64,000 nt of DNA. Source: Armigeres subalbatus. Its lineage: Eukaryota > Arthropoda > Insecta > Diptera > Culicidae. The stretch lies in assembly GCF_024139115.2 (NCBI RefSeq), contig NC_085141.1, forward strand, positions 179,006,994 through 179,070,993, in the 5' to 3' direction. Of this stretch, positions 52,747 to 63,664 are shown in pieces. Position 1 is the stretch's first letter. Each line of letters starts with the position of its first letter. The notes under the pieces were generated by a model, which saw only the letters and a program-made list of their open reading frames with translations, was not told the DNA's origin and searched no databases. Position numbers and translations under genes: made by a program.

Positions 52747-55459
52747 TCTTCCTAAGCAATGGAGGGGGAATCTGCTCAACAGACCCGGTATGACCCATGA
52801 AGCCGACTCCGATCCCTTGGACCACCTCTTATTTGCGCCTGAACTAGCCATTCCTTGAGTCCACGCGCCACCTTCTGTGTAGCTCCGAGACGATTTGGAC
52901 GATAGCCGATAAAACGGCGTTCCAGCCAACTTCATCTTTACACATCCTCCGGACTAGGTTGTCCGGGGTAGTGTCCAGACCACATGTGACAAGCATGTGG
53001 TCACGCATTGTGCGAAAACGTGGGCACGCGAACAACACGTGTTCCGCCGTTTCCCCAAAATCTGCGCACACCGGACACTCGGGCGAGGCCGAGAAAAAAC
53101 TGTCTGGTGTAGAAACTGTCTGAAGCAACCATGGCCTGTAAGGACCTGGGTCAGGTGGAAAGTGATTCCCCCATGGCGCCTCTTGACCCACGTACCTATC
53201 TCCGGTATCAACCTATGTGTCAATGTACCCTTAGTGGAACTGTCCCACGCACGCTGCCATTTGACCATTGAGGCCAACCTGACAGTCCTACGGATGCCTC
53301 TCGTGCCGCGCATTTCGAAGCACTCTATGTCTTCACCGATAACGATGTCAATAGGCATCATACTGGTGATGACGCAAAGTGCATCGTGCGACACGGTACA
53401 TTACGCGCTCGCAACTCTTAGGCACATGAGCCTATACGTACTTTCTAACTTCGTTCTGTAGCAGTTAATACGCAGGGCCGTGCCCCAAGCTGGCCCCCCA
53501 TACCTCAGTATGGATAGAGCGACACTAGCCAGAAGCTTGCGCTTGCTGGCATAAACCGCAGAGCTATTGGATATCATCCGGGACAATGCCACTATAGCTG
53601 TGGAGGCACGCTTGCAGGCGTAATTGACGTGGCTACCAAAGGTGAGCTTATCGTCGATCATTACCCCCAAGAGTTTGATGGAGTTATTGGTTGATGGTTA
53701 TCATCGCTTGTTGCTTCGACTTTCGGTGGTTAACAACAACCACCTCAGTCTTGTGGTGAGCCAGTTCTAACTTCCTGGAACTCATCCACTTCTCCACAAT
53801 TGCGATCGAGTGGGCTGCAGTCAACTCCACCTCTTCGATCGATTCGCCGTAAACCTCCAGCGTAATATCGTCAGCGATGCCGACGATTACCACGCCCACC
53901 GGGAACTTCAACCTCAAGACACCGTCGTACATGACGTCCCATAATACTGGACCCAGTATGGAACCTTGCGGAACCCCTGAGGTTATGTCAACGAATTTTC
54001 GCCCCGTCTCCGTGTCGTATACCAGTACTCGATTCTGGAAGTAGCTTCCGAGAATCTTGTACAGGTACTCGGGAATTCCAAGACGCAGGAGCGCATCTGC
54101 AATAGCTGCCCAATTGGCACTATTGAATGCATTCCTCACGTCAAAAGTCATTACCGCACAATAGCGAACTCTCCTACTCTTACGCTGGATAGCTATCTCC
54201 GCGGATTTGGTAACCGACAAGATAGCGTCCATGGTCGGCTTACCCTTTCGGAAGCCAAACTGGTTACTCGATAGACCATCCGCACCCTCCATGCGTATCA
54301 ACAACCTGTTAAGGATGATCTTCTCGAGCACCTTCCTCACCATATCAAACAGACATACTGGTCTATATGCCGACGGATCCCCCGGTGGTTTTCGCGCCTT
54401 TGGCAATAGAACCAAGCTCTGCCTTTTCCATGCTTCAGGGAAGACTCCCTTGTCCAGGCATCTCTGCATGACAGATCTGAACATCTCGGGAGCCTCAGCA
54501 ATGGCCACTTTGATGGCCAGGTTCGGAATACCATCCGGTCCGGGCGCCTTACTAACACTAAGGGACTGTGCAATCCCCGCAATTTCCGCCACAGTTACTC
54601 TTCCTCGTCGGCCACCTTGGCCCCTGGCAGTTCCACAAAGTGAGGCCAGGGACTTGGGTCATGACGTGGGAAAAGCCCCGCGATCATCCTCTCCAGCATC
54701 TCTGGATACCGTTCTGTAGGGGCCATCGCCCCACGTGTCTTGACCATTACTACCCTATAGGCGTCACCCCATGGATTCGCGTTGGCACTTTGACACAGGC
54801 CCTCGAAGCAGGCTTTTTTGCTTGATCTAATCTTAGTCTTCAGAGCGGTTCTAGCAGCCACGAACGCCACCCGTCGTTCAACACGCTCCTCTTCTGTACG
54901 TGCTCGCTGCATCCGCCTCGTGCCCGTAGGCAGGCGCGGCGCAGGTTCGCAATTGCTTGAGTCCTCCAGTAAGCCGGTGGCCTTCCATTCCTAGGGTGGA
55001 CTTTCCTAGGCATGGTGGCATCGCGATGTACGCGAGAGTACTGTTACCAGCTGCTCGCCGCTCAGACCGAGAGTATTGTGCTCGCGGTTGGGCGCTTCCT
55101 TAAACACTTCGTCGTAAAAGTACGATGTCTTCCACATACGAGGGCTAGGCCTCGCTCCTTCTTCCGTCCGCTGAATGGTGGTCGTATAGTCGATACTGTA
55201 GCGTACCGCCAGGTGGTCGCTGTGAGTGTAGCCATCATCTACCCTCCAGTTCGAACTACTCGTTTGGCCAGGGCTCCAGAACGTAACGTCGATAATCGAC
55301 TCGGCCCCGTTCCAGCTGTAGGTACTTTTGGTACCGACATTGGCCAAGTCCACATCCAACATGGCCAGTGATTCCAGCAGGATCTGCTCCCCCATCAAGT
55401 TAGCCGTCAAACAATCCAGCATACGACCGAAATACTCGATCGACCATCGAGGAGGCGCA
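52747..55459 (-). mobile_element. R1-clade LINE remnant, 5' truncated
   Basis: A minus-strand LINE of about 2.7 kb. The 3' end at 52747 is a short A run after TTGCTTAGGAAG. The 5' end at about 55459 falls inside the endonuclease domain (YAPPRWSIEYF), so ORF1 and the first part of the endonuclease are missing. Its 3' tail matches the fragment at 42220-42689. The flanks are different repeat types (see 52640-52746 and 55460-56042), and no target duplication could be identified. Confidence 0.8.
52844..55459 (-). pseudogene. R1-type endonuclease-RT protein, several lesions
   Basis: Segments in order from 55459 leftward: endonuclease end with STYSWNGAESIIDVTFWS and DGYTHSDHLAV (catalytic His); linker with RKVHPRNGRPPAYW and ANANPWGDAYR; then a one-base frame slip near 54600. 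RT follows: SKAPGPDGIPNLAI, MTFDVRNAFNSANW, SGVPQGSILGPVLW and GIADDITLEV (the catalytic ADD). A frame slip lies near 53685, before LGVMIDDKLTFGSHV (first residues read across the slip). A TAA stop at 53401-53403 interrupts the next segment, and a further slip lies near 53110-53180. The last block, CPVCADFGETAEHVLFACPR, is the C-x2-C-x8-H-x4-C zinc knuckle of R1 elements. It is non-functional. Confidence 0.85.
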
Positions 55460-56042
55460 TAGCAGTATATATGCTTGTGTATGTGTCAATGCGTATATAT
55501 GTATATGTAAAAAAATAGTAAAAACCTTTATATTTCATTTCATTTATTTAGTCTACATCTAAAAAGATAACACTGAATCAACAATTTGACGCCACAACCT
55601 TTATATGTTCATAGTGAAAAAGGTGCTTTTCATTTTTAAAACTCTGTATCTCAAAACCGGAACAGAGTACCTCGGAATTATAAGCGTTGCCAAAGTAAAA
55701 ATGGCTAACAAACAGGATGTTGATGTTATTTTTAAAATAAAAATATAATCATCGGGCGAAAAATGCACCTCTCCCTAAAAAAAAATGAAAATTATTTATT
55801 TGGCAACACTGCACCTCAAAAAACTATTTTTTCTGAATTCCTTGAAAAATCTTTTTGATGTTAGCAAAACAATATGACGAGTTCCACACGTTTGTCCGAA
55901 AAGGAGGATGGTCGTATTAATCGTGGGGTGGTACAATTATTCACCACGAAATTCTGAACAACTGGTCAAAATTTCATTACATACTAAGAAAGTCGAGTAC
56001 AAGTTTGCTTTTTTTCTCGGTCACTTCACATGGAATGACCCA
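55460..56042 (-). mobile_element. half copy of the 23674-26881 element
   Basis: The reverse complement of 23674-24235. It has TCGGTCACTTCACATGGAATG at the right end, AAAATTTCATT and AAAGGAGGATGGTCGTATTAA inside, and TGTGTATGTGTCAATGCG at the left limit. It stops where the R1-clade remnant begins, so only one arm is present. A TA does not follow its outer end. Confidence 0.7.
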
Positions 56043-56238
56043 GCAGTTATTAAACACAATTATTGTGTCGTAAGTGGAAATGACCGAAATGACTGATTTC
56101 GTATCCACCGCAGGTGCTATTACTCCTACTATCTTGAAATTGGCGATTTCCTAAGGCATAAATAATCCTCTTTTGTAAAATATATTCTGAAAAGCTTTTT
56201 ATTTTAGAGTAAGAGACCCAATACTTTTTTATTTCGTA

Positions 56239-56476
56239 CTAGCAGACCCGACAAACTTCGTTTCGCCTAAAATTGATTAGTTCTCGAGTTATGCAGAAAT
56301 TTCGGTTTCATTTGTATGGGAGCCCTCCTTTTCAAAGGAGGGAGGGGTCTCAAACCATCTTAAGAACCTGCCCCGACCCCAAAAACCTCTGCGTATAAAT
56401 TTTCACGCCGATCGGTTCAGTAGTTTCGGAGTCTATAAGGTTCAGACAGACAGAAATTCATTTTTATGTATATAGA
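56239..56476 (-). mobile_element. non-autonomous Helitron, second copy
   Basis: On the minus strand it starts TCTATATACATAAAAATG and ends CTAG followed by T. It contains CTGTCTGTCTGAACC, ATGGTTTGAGACC and the GGCGAAACGAAGTTTG hairpin region, as in 7800-8048. The 5' flank is a GAAGA microsatellite. Confidence 0.65.
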
Positions 56477-58816
56477 GAAGAGAAGAGAAGAGATTTGAGT
56501 TTTGACACGTCCTCCAATGCTTTGCACAATGATTATTATATTACGGAATTAAGTACTATAAGATAAATCTGGTAGTGGAACTTTACTTGCCTGATAAGAT
56601 TTTGTTCCATTAGCCTCACAAAATATTTTCAGGGCTGTGCAGATTCCACAATCGCTTCTTAGTCTGTCGTGCAACCTCGTTCAATAAAAGCACAACTCGT
56701 GCTGAGAAACAAATACCTTTTCGTAGCTCGCTGCATAAATCACTAATTCATTTTTACATCTGGCCACAACCTTTAGGTTCTAGAAGTGTTACTATTTCCC
56801 TTGATAATATATAGCTTAGGTCTTTATAGTCTTGCACTCAAGTTAAATTGGCTTATGATTGGATGAAATTGGATTAGCTGAATCGGTAACACTGAGGAGA
56901 CGAATTACAATCAGCGAGTAACCCTAATCACAAGTCTCCTTTACATTATGCCACCTTAAATTGGATTACCTTTATTGTTTGTGTTGTTTCCACATTTCGT
57001 TCTGCTCCAACTTTGGTAAGACCTCAAACAACGAATCGATTCACATTTAAAACAAATTTCTTCAATTACAACCCATTAGCTTCTTCGAAACGACCGTTTC
57101 ATATCTCTTTTTATTGAAGTTCCCGGCTACTTCCAAAGATAATTTACTTACAACCGACTTCAACCGCCCCTGACTGCTTTGCATTTCGATCACGACAATT
57201 GGCAGTCAGAAGCAGCAGCAAAGACAACCGTCTCTGTCCGGTCCGGAGTAGAAGGGGGTGTCTTGTTAAAGCACCGTTTTATGAATGGAGTTTTTGTGCA
57301 GCCGAAAACTCCGAGAAAAATTGAAGCCATAACGAGGTAGGTGTGTGTGGGAAACAGCCAGCCGGTGGATATCGCCGGCGGAAAGCGAAGTACACCCTCT
57401 TTGACAAAAGGCGAGTGCGCCTCCAGCTTGCGGAACAATGGCCAGAAGGGCGTAGCTTTAGGCAGCCTGTAAGCCAGCCAGCAGTGCATTCAAAAGACTC
57501 TCGGAGACATATTTATTCAAACATTTGAAGAGAAAGACGGCCCTTTTTGTTCCTCTTTCATAGTTGTCTCCGAAGGAGGGTGGAAAACCCAAGAAAAGTG
57601 CATTATGTGCGTTTGAAATAAATGGGCGAATGAAGATAATGATTATGGCCATAACTTTAAATCTTTATTGGAACGTGATTTGTGAATCGTGTAAAGAGCA
57701 GGAGCATTGCAAGGGCGATTCAATTTCATGAATCCTTTGAGCATTGAATGTAGCGGTATTTCCTTCCACTGATTAAATAGATGATAAAGCACCTGTGAAG
57801 AAACAAAATATATTCTTCATAATGTCCATCGCATCGTCTCTGACAGGAATGACTCTCATGAAAACCAGATCCTATCATCACCCAGTGACATGTGCCCTCG
57901 CCGGAGTGAAATACAACTAATAGCAATATAAATCACAGCTCTGGTCGCCATTAGGGCACACATCAAATCAGGGCCATAAAAAGAAGAAAAATAGACAGAT
58001 ATGCCACGATGACACCATTTGTTAGAACCGAGAACCATAGAAAGAAAAACCTTACTCCATACAAAGCCAACCGTCCATACGTAAGACGAGATTAGGAGCC
58101 ACACACACACAGGGAGGGGAGGGCTCCACCGGCACTGGAGCAGACGGGAGGAAATTTGTTCAGCACGACGAAATAAACGTCTTCTTCGGTATCGTTGACA
58201 TCATAAAAATGGCTGGTCATCAAATATATTTTTCGATTATTTCTCGTCGTTCGCGCCCGCATTGTCCCCACGCTCCTCGCGTGTGTGCCATTGTAGCGTC
58301 TGTCCAAGCATTGTGACTATGTGACAATTGAACATCTGACCAAACGAGACTGGGAGGGAACAAAATCCGACACTGAGCACTTTTCGAAGAAGGAGGGTTT
58401 TTTGCAGCACAACTATTCGTGATACATTCGAGTATATTGCGAACTCAACTTTAAATTGTATCAATTTGGAAATATCAATAACAATCTAAACATAATTTCA
58501 GAAGGTATTTCGAGTTTGCAGTAAGACGCCCAAGAGAAACTGTAAAAATGCAGCTGGGCACAATTGCGTCCTTATCAAAGTAAAATACTAAATTTTGATG
58601 AAATCTGTGTTTGTTTATTTTCAATAGAATAGTTTAAAATGAAAAAATAAAATGCAGGAGCAACAAATATTGGTGAAGGTGAAAACACAATCAAACAATG
58701 AGTCACAAAATTTAGACGTGAATCCGAACAAGGCCTTGTACCGAAATTTCGATATACCAAATAACCATTTACGAAATTTTCCAATAAAATTATGAATTTG
58801 AATTTATGGCAAACAG
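56477..58816. other. low-repeat region, no gene established
   Basis: Starts with a GAAGA run, then AT-rich sequence, then GC-richer sequence at 57150-57560 and 58080-58300. No recognised domain, TIR pair or SINE. An AATAAA on the minus strand near 58613 could serve the candidate gene to the right. Confidence 0.3.
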
Positions 58817-59074
58817 CTATTCATCATCTACCCTATTTGGAAAATCTTCATAAATTGTTTTTGCAACAATTTCATAACGTTTGCCACGCTTATACAAATT
58901 TGTAGCCGTAAATCCGCACGGGCGTGGAATTGTCAAACAAATAGCTTCCATAACAGGCACGAAAATTAGTATTTTATTTGACCTCCTTGTACTTCTCCGT
59001 TTGGCATCAGCAACCAAGTTTCCACCTAAACTCAAACCGAACGGAACGCCGCCGTCGAGCAACAATAGTCCCAT
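58817..59074 (-). CDS. candidate small host protein or terminal exon
   Basis: A minus-strand frame with ATG at 59074 and stop at 58817-58819, 85 residues. The frame stays open upstream for at least 40 more bases, so the true start or an exon boundary may lie further right. Features: a hydrophobic, Gly/Leu-rich start (MGLLLLDGGVPFGLSLGG) that could be a signal or membrane segment, a basic stretch (AKRRSTRRSNK), a mixed core (ILIFVPVMEAICLTIPRPCG) and an acidic end (YEDFPNRVDDE). Amino-acid balance and codon use look more like a real protein than the surrounding frames. No family is recognised. A minus-strand AATAAA lies about 200 bp downstream. Chance is the main alternative. Confidence 0.35.
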   Translation of the reverse strand: MGLLLLDGGVPFGLSLGGNLVADAKRRSTRRSNKILIFVPVMEAICLTIPRPCGFTATNLYKRGKRYEIVAKTIYEDFPNRVDDE

Positions 59075-59639
59075 AAATATCAAAACAGCAGCGCCCTCTC
59101 GCTTGATTGGGTTTATGAGCGAAAAATTAGAATTCCAACGACACGATCTCGTTTATTATCCCGTGCGCACTAGGAAAAATACACCATCGCATTGCCGTCT
59201 TGCTAACGTCGTCGTCGTCGTCGTCTTCGGTTGCCGGGACATGACACCAGCCGGCGCTCCATTTCGAACTTGTTGTATCCAATCTCGACCAGGAGACAAA
59301 TATTTAGCTCGCAATGCGAACGCAATCAAAGTACGTAAGGCGAGTCTATCGCAAAGTATAGAAGCGGCCACCTTCTATCGCTTTGCTGATTGTACGACGA
59401 CCGACCGACCGACGTGTCTGGCGCACGTCGGAGGGATAACTAGTTTCTGGTATCTTTATACTGATTCTTAGTTTGACTTTCTCTAATCTTAGGATGATCT
59501 GAAAGGCATCGGAATCTGGCAAAATTGAAGCAGTTATTAATAGATTTCTCGTTTTTGATGATTCATCTCATCGGAACTATGAAATGAAGGAGCGGTACAG
59601 TCACATAAATCAAATACAAAGAGGGAAATCAGAAATGCG
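59075..59639. other. unassigned stretch beside the candidate gene
   Basis: GC-rich to 59470 with a GTC run at 59208-59227. It could include the promoter, 5' UTR or an upstream exon of the minus-strand candidate gene. Nothing decisive is seen. Confidence 0.25.
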
Positions 59640-59960
59640 AAGTAAGAAAAGAAAAGTGAGAAGTGACACGTCTCATTTCTTTTTTTTTCACTTTTCAATT
59701 CTCACTTCTCACCTCTCAGCCCGTACTTCTCACTTTTTGCAGAGAGAAGTGAGAAACTAGGAGTGGGAAGTAAAGAGTAAAACTTCTCACTTCTCACTCT
59801 CACTGCGAAAAGTGAAAAATATACGAAGTAAAAAGTGAAAAATGAAGAGTGAGAAATTAGAAAAGGCAAGTCTCACTGCTCACTTTTTATTGTTCACTAC
59901 TCATTTATCTTTTTTCACTTTCTCTTCTCTCTTCTCAATTATAATCGGTCACTTGACACT
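59640..59960. repeat. AAGTGAGAA-type tandem repeat, both senses
   Basis: Degenerate units of AGAAGTGAGAAG and the reverse complement CTTCTCACTTCT alternate in at least four blocks. The blocks lie near 59640-59680 (plus), 59685-59740 (minus), 59745-59780 (plus) and 59790 onward (mixed). The arrangement can fold on itself. Confidence 0.7.
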
Positions 59961-59964
59961 TTTA

Positions 59965-60270
59965 ACTTTTATTATTGGTCGGCCAAATGACCTGTTCGGC
60001 CATATGATCTATTCAGGCAAACGTAATTTAGACCATATGACCCGTTCGAAAAAAAATGTTCTTCCTGCAAAATAACCTGTTTGGCCAAATGGGCGTCTCT
60101 GCCAAATTAATATTTCGGTCAAACGGCTTTTTCGGTCAAACAACTTTTCAACCAAACGACCAGTTCGGTCGAATCCCAAGTAACATTTTTAGTTTTATAA
60201 TGGTCCTGAAAGCCATAATTTCTATCGACCGTTTGACATTCGGCCAAACGACCCTTCCTTTTTTTATACA
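59965..60270. repeat. TTTGGCCAAA/TTCGGTCAAA-type repeat block
   Basis: Phrases GGTCGGCCAAATGACC, GTTCGGCCATATGA, TTTGGCCAAATGGGCG, TTTCGGTCAAACGGC and ATTCGGCCAAACGACCC recur. This is the same repeat vocabulary as inside the hAT-like element (39545-43265). It is directly joined to the AAGTGAG block. Confidence 0.7.
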
Positions 60271-60664
60271 GTTATCCAAATTAATCTAAATTGAGCTTTG
60301 CTTATTTTATTAAATTTGCCAAATTCACCCAATTTATATTAAAGTAAATTTTCTCAATCTTGCACTCATCCTAAATGTCTAACGCATATTAATTACCATG
60401 TGATTTTTCTTTTCTTTTCTTCCTGGCCCTCTCTAAAACCAGTTGTGGCCTCCAGCCTCCTTCAGACAACTTGAAAAGCGAATTCCAACATAGTCATTTT
60501 TCTTGTATCACAAACATATTTCCTCATTCCTCATTGCATCCAATTCCAATACATTCCAAATTAGATTAGAGTTAATCGGATATAAGGTTTTAAGTATGTC
60601 GCAACACAGTAGATCAAATATTTTTTTTTAGTGGAATTTTCAATTGATTAGTTTTTACTGATCA
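60271..60664. other. AT-rich stretch, no gene seen
   Basis: No frame, inverted repeat or SINE recognised. Confidence 0.3.
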
Positions 60665-60985
60665 ATATAACCTCATACGCAGGAGGTCGTGGGTTCAATC
60701 CTTCAATCCTTCCTGCCCGTTTCATTCTCCTACTTTGTATCTTGTCATATAATTTCTCGTGTTCTAGCAATGGCTAGAGCTGGAAATGGGCTTTCATACC
60801 GTTTCTATCTTCTATCCCCTATAACTACAACTTGATTAGTTCTAGCAGGTAACTGTTAGAGTTCGAAATGAGCGAAAAAGTTCGTTGCGGCATCCAATTA
60901 GAATACTACACCACCTCTTCATTACTATCACATTGACAGCCCGTTAACCAAGACGAACCTCTGCAATAAAACCTAACCCCCAGAT

Positions 60986-61490
60986 CTATTAATTGCATAT
61001 TATTCGGCAACTCGGCCGTACGAAAACCATTTTTTTTGTTAAATATCTTGGCTGTGCGTATGCACAGCATATGTTTCGAAATGGACAAATTGATATGAAA
61101 TTTGCGAAAAAGAATCCACGTGTCTTGGAGGGACTCGAACCCTCAGCCTCCTACTCTCTAGATAGGCGTGATAACCCCTACACAACAAGACCACTTAAAG
61201 GTCACGTTTGCGGAAAAGCCATCAGAATCCGAGTACCAACCTCCACCGCGGTTAGCTCTCTTTTTTGCAAATTGAATATCTTTCGGATGCTTGATTTGCC
61301 CAATCTCTACATGTGCTTTACTGTTGTATATCCACAGCCAAGCGAGTGCACATTGTTTATTAAACGAGAGGATCACACTCCATGCCCTCCAGTAACGGAC
61401 TGGGCGGGACGGTATAGAATGCGAATTCAATCGCACTCTGCTGTGCCAAAGGCTTGCTTGGCTAAAGCATTTGATGATTTGAATCTGGGG
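60986..61490. mobile_element. 505-bp insertion with 12-bp target duplication
   Basis: Flanked by TAACCCCCAGAT at 60974-60985 and 61491-61502. The related copy at 63665-64000 lacks it and reads continuously across this point, which confirms an insertion. It contains a complete tRNA-like sequence on the minus strand (61120-61192). It lacks terminal inverted repeats. A LINE-mobilised tRNA-containing retroelement is the likeliest reading. Confidence 0.65.
61120..61192 (-). tRNA. tRNA-like sequence, anticodon AGA, probably TE-derived
   Basis: The minus strand folds as a 73-nt cloverleaf. The acceptor stem is GGTCTTG/CAAGACA (6 of 7 pairs). The D arm contains GTGTAGGGGTTATCAC, the anticodon stem is CCTAT/GTAGG around CTAGAGA (anticodon AGA), and the T arm is GAGGG-TTCGAGT-CCCTC. 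Both pol III boxes are intact. AGA would read a Ser codon, but the variable loop has only 5 nt, unlike serine tRNAs. The D arm resembles tRNA-Val. It lies inside a mobile insertion, so it is more likely a tRNA-derived promoter than a translating tRNA. Confidence 0.55.
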
Positions 61491-61740
61491 TAACCCCCAG
61501 ATTCCAATAAAATTCCGCAGGAACTCGTGGCGAGTGCAGAGGTGTTCTCGGCCTGCAATGGGCGAGTGACTGCATCATCAATTCCTTCCCATCCCCGATC
61601 CCAGCGCCGTTATCGACCTTCCAAAATACTAGAGCTCTCGGACTTCCATCCATTGGTTCCCTGTGCAATTGCGATTTTTCTGGTCGATCACGGAGTAGCA
61701 ACTACGAAATGCATGGTCATCATGCTCATGCTCATGCTCA

Positions 61741-62129
61741 GCAATACAAATAACTCTTATTACTTAACAGATATCCCTTTTCTAGTCGTACTGTTGAGAT
61801 CGGAGAACGTAGATCTGAACAGACATAAAGTTGTGGAATAAGGAAGAATAGTTCTTCTATATTCCAACGATGATATTTAAATGATTTCTAGGAACTTTTT
61901 TCAAATGGGCGTACATGATTCTGAGCTTGATTTTTGGAACGGCAACTGTGCTCATTAATTAATCTGTTTTTGTGAACTTATGTGCCTAACAGGAAGAATA
62001 GATTCCGATCTATCTGGTAGTACCGTTAGCTGAACGAAATATGCTGAATTGAGAGAGTATTAGCCATTTCAAATTTCAAGGTCAAACACAGTTACGCCTA
62101 TTTGAAAAAGTTCCTAGATTTCAAGATTT
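61741..62129. other. AT-rich stretch, no gene seen
   Basis: No supported gene or bounded repeat. Confidence 0.3.
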
Positions 62130-62362
62130 CGGCACCAACATTTCAAAAGGATGAAACTACTTCTGTAAACAAAAACTTCTCCTGTCGCTGGTGGGCTAAT
62201 TTGTGTCCACCAACGCAATCCAGCGCCATTTAATGAAAGAAGAGAATTCGCTGCTTCCATCGGTGGGGTTGGGTTGCATGAGTGGGCTCAAATTAGCCAA
62301 CCAGCGACGGGAGAAGGTTTTGCTTACAAAAGCAGTTTCGCCCTTTTGAAATGTTGGTGCCG
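62130..62362. mobile_element. 233-bp MITE, CGGCACCAACATTTC ends
   Basis: Left arm CGGCACCAACATTTCAAAAG with CTTCTCCTGTCGCTGGTGGG inside; the right arm is its imperfect reverse complement, over about 75 bp per arm. ATTT-like bases lie next to both ends (possible short target duplication). Non-coding. Confidence 0.7.
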
Positions 62363-63664
62363 ATTTGTTCAATTTAAGGTCCTATCAAATTTCTACATCT
62401 AAACGTAATTACAACAATTTAAAACTAATGAAAACTTGCAAGAATTTTGCACAGAATATTGTAGTTTCAGTTGAAAACCGAAGTGAGCTCTGGGGGGCAG
62501 TCGTATTTCCCCTGTCTCCAGATATCGCAACCAGGATTGTAAATGTTCGGCAGCACTGGATGAAGGTGATATTTTTTGTTTCGTTTTATTATTTTCTTTC
62601 TGCTTCACTTCACATTCCCGGAGTGGCAGAGAAGTAAACAACAGGACTCACATCACTCACAGCGCCACGAATATGGAATTTACCACAGCAAATGAGGGCA
62701 ATCATCACGCGTTGAAATGGGTAACTCACATTTATGCGGAAACGCACGAATTGAGCAGCCTGTCAGAGCGACTTGTGTGGGGTTAAATGCTAAATGGGCT
62801 ACGAGAACCGGATGAATGCAGTCATCAGAGAAAAAGTAGAATAGTAAAAATTTACCACGGCAAGGTATAGCCGATGGTATTCAAAACAATTTAATTTAAA
62901 TACGAGCTGATTTTTTTGAATGGTTTATGAAAATGGTTTATCACACGAGATTAGAAACTTAATAAACATGTACTTTAATTTTACATCACAAGTTTTTTGA
63001 AAAAAAAAATGAAGGATTATAGCGAGCATTTAACATAAGCCCGCTGAGTGAGAGCCCAACACGTTACCACTCAGCTATCTTCCTTTCTTGAAAAAGGGGT
63101 TATCGAAGTAAAACAGGTTCCACGATTTGCACTGAACAAGTATTTCACTGCATCATGTTATCAACTGCTTGTGCGTTAGGTGCGTCGAGTGTTTAGGTCC
63201 CGTGACATGTAATTTTAAATCATCTTTCATTGAAGAATATACGATTCAGTTTATGTCATATGGTTTTGTGTCTTTTTATTCAAATACGTCATCTGTAATA
63301 TTCACAATTTTTTGGTGTCAAGTCTCAATATTCTTTAAAAAAAAACTGATAATGCAAATATAAGGATTATAAAATCCATTAAACTCTTACAATCATAGAG
63401 ATTATATTTAAGATTTTTTCGTGGACCCACAATATCAACAAATAATCTTCTGGTATCGTACGTTTATTAGGAAAAGGATTTTTCTAAGATTTTTAATTCC
63501 GCGTCTCACAATGTAAGATTTTTTCCATCCATTTTTTTTAAATTTTTATGCAGCATGAGAAAGTAACAGACCATTAGTCCTTACGTAAGTAGTGCACGGT
63601 AGCGCGGTTCAAAATCTGAATATTTCATATAATTGAAAAGAAAGTACTGCCAATTTATTTAAAC
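62363..63664. other. AT-rich stretch with a tRNA-like relic
   Basis: 63025-63085 on the minus strand contains GATAGCTGAGTGGTAACGTG, a good tRNA A-box/D-arm match, but the T arm is decayed. It is probably a SINE head or pseudo-tRNA. No gene is supported in the remainder. Confidence 0.35.

Larger units (their letters stand above)
60665..61740 (+). mobile_element. SINE-like repeat split by a 505-bp insertion
   Basis: Begins near a tRNA B-box-like GTGGGTTCAATCC (60690-60702). It contains GTTAACCAAGACGAACCTC (60941-60959) and, after the insertion, ATTCCGCAGGAACTCGTGG and CTGCAATGGGCGAGTG. It ends near a CATGCT run (61718-61740). A related copy in reverse is at 63665-64000. The insertion 60986-61490 interrupts it. 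The SINE call is tentative. Confidence 0.45.

Noticed and set aside
58881..59471. 196-codon plus-strand frame
   Set aside because: It overlaps the better candidate on the minus strand, contains a low-complexity Val run from a GTC repeat and has no recognised domain.
61120..61192. Functional tRNA-Ser (AGA)
   Set aside because: The variable loop is too short for a serine tRNA and the sequence lies in a mobile insert; reported as tRNA-like only.
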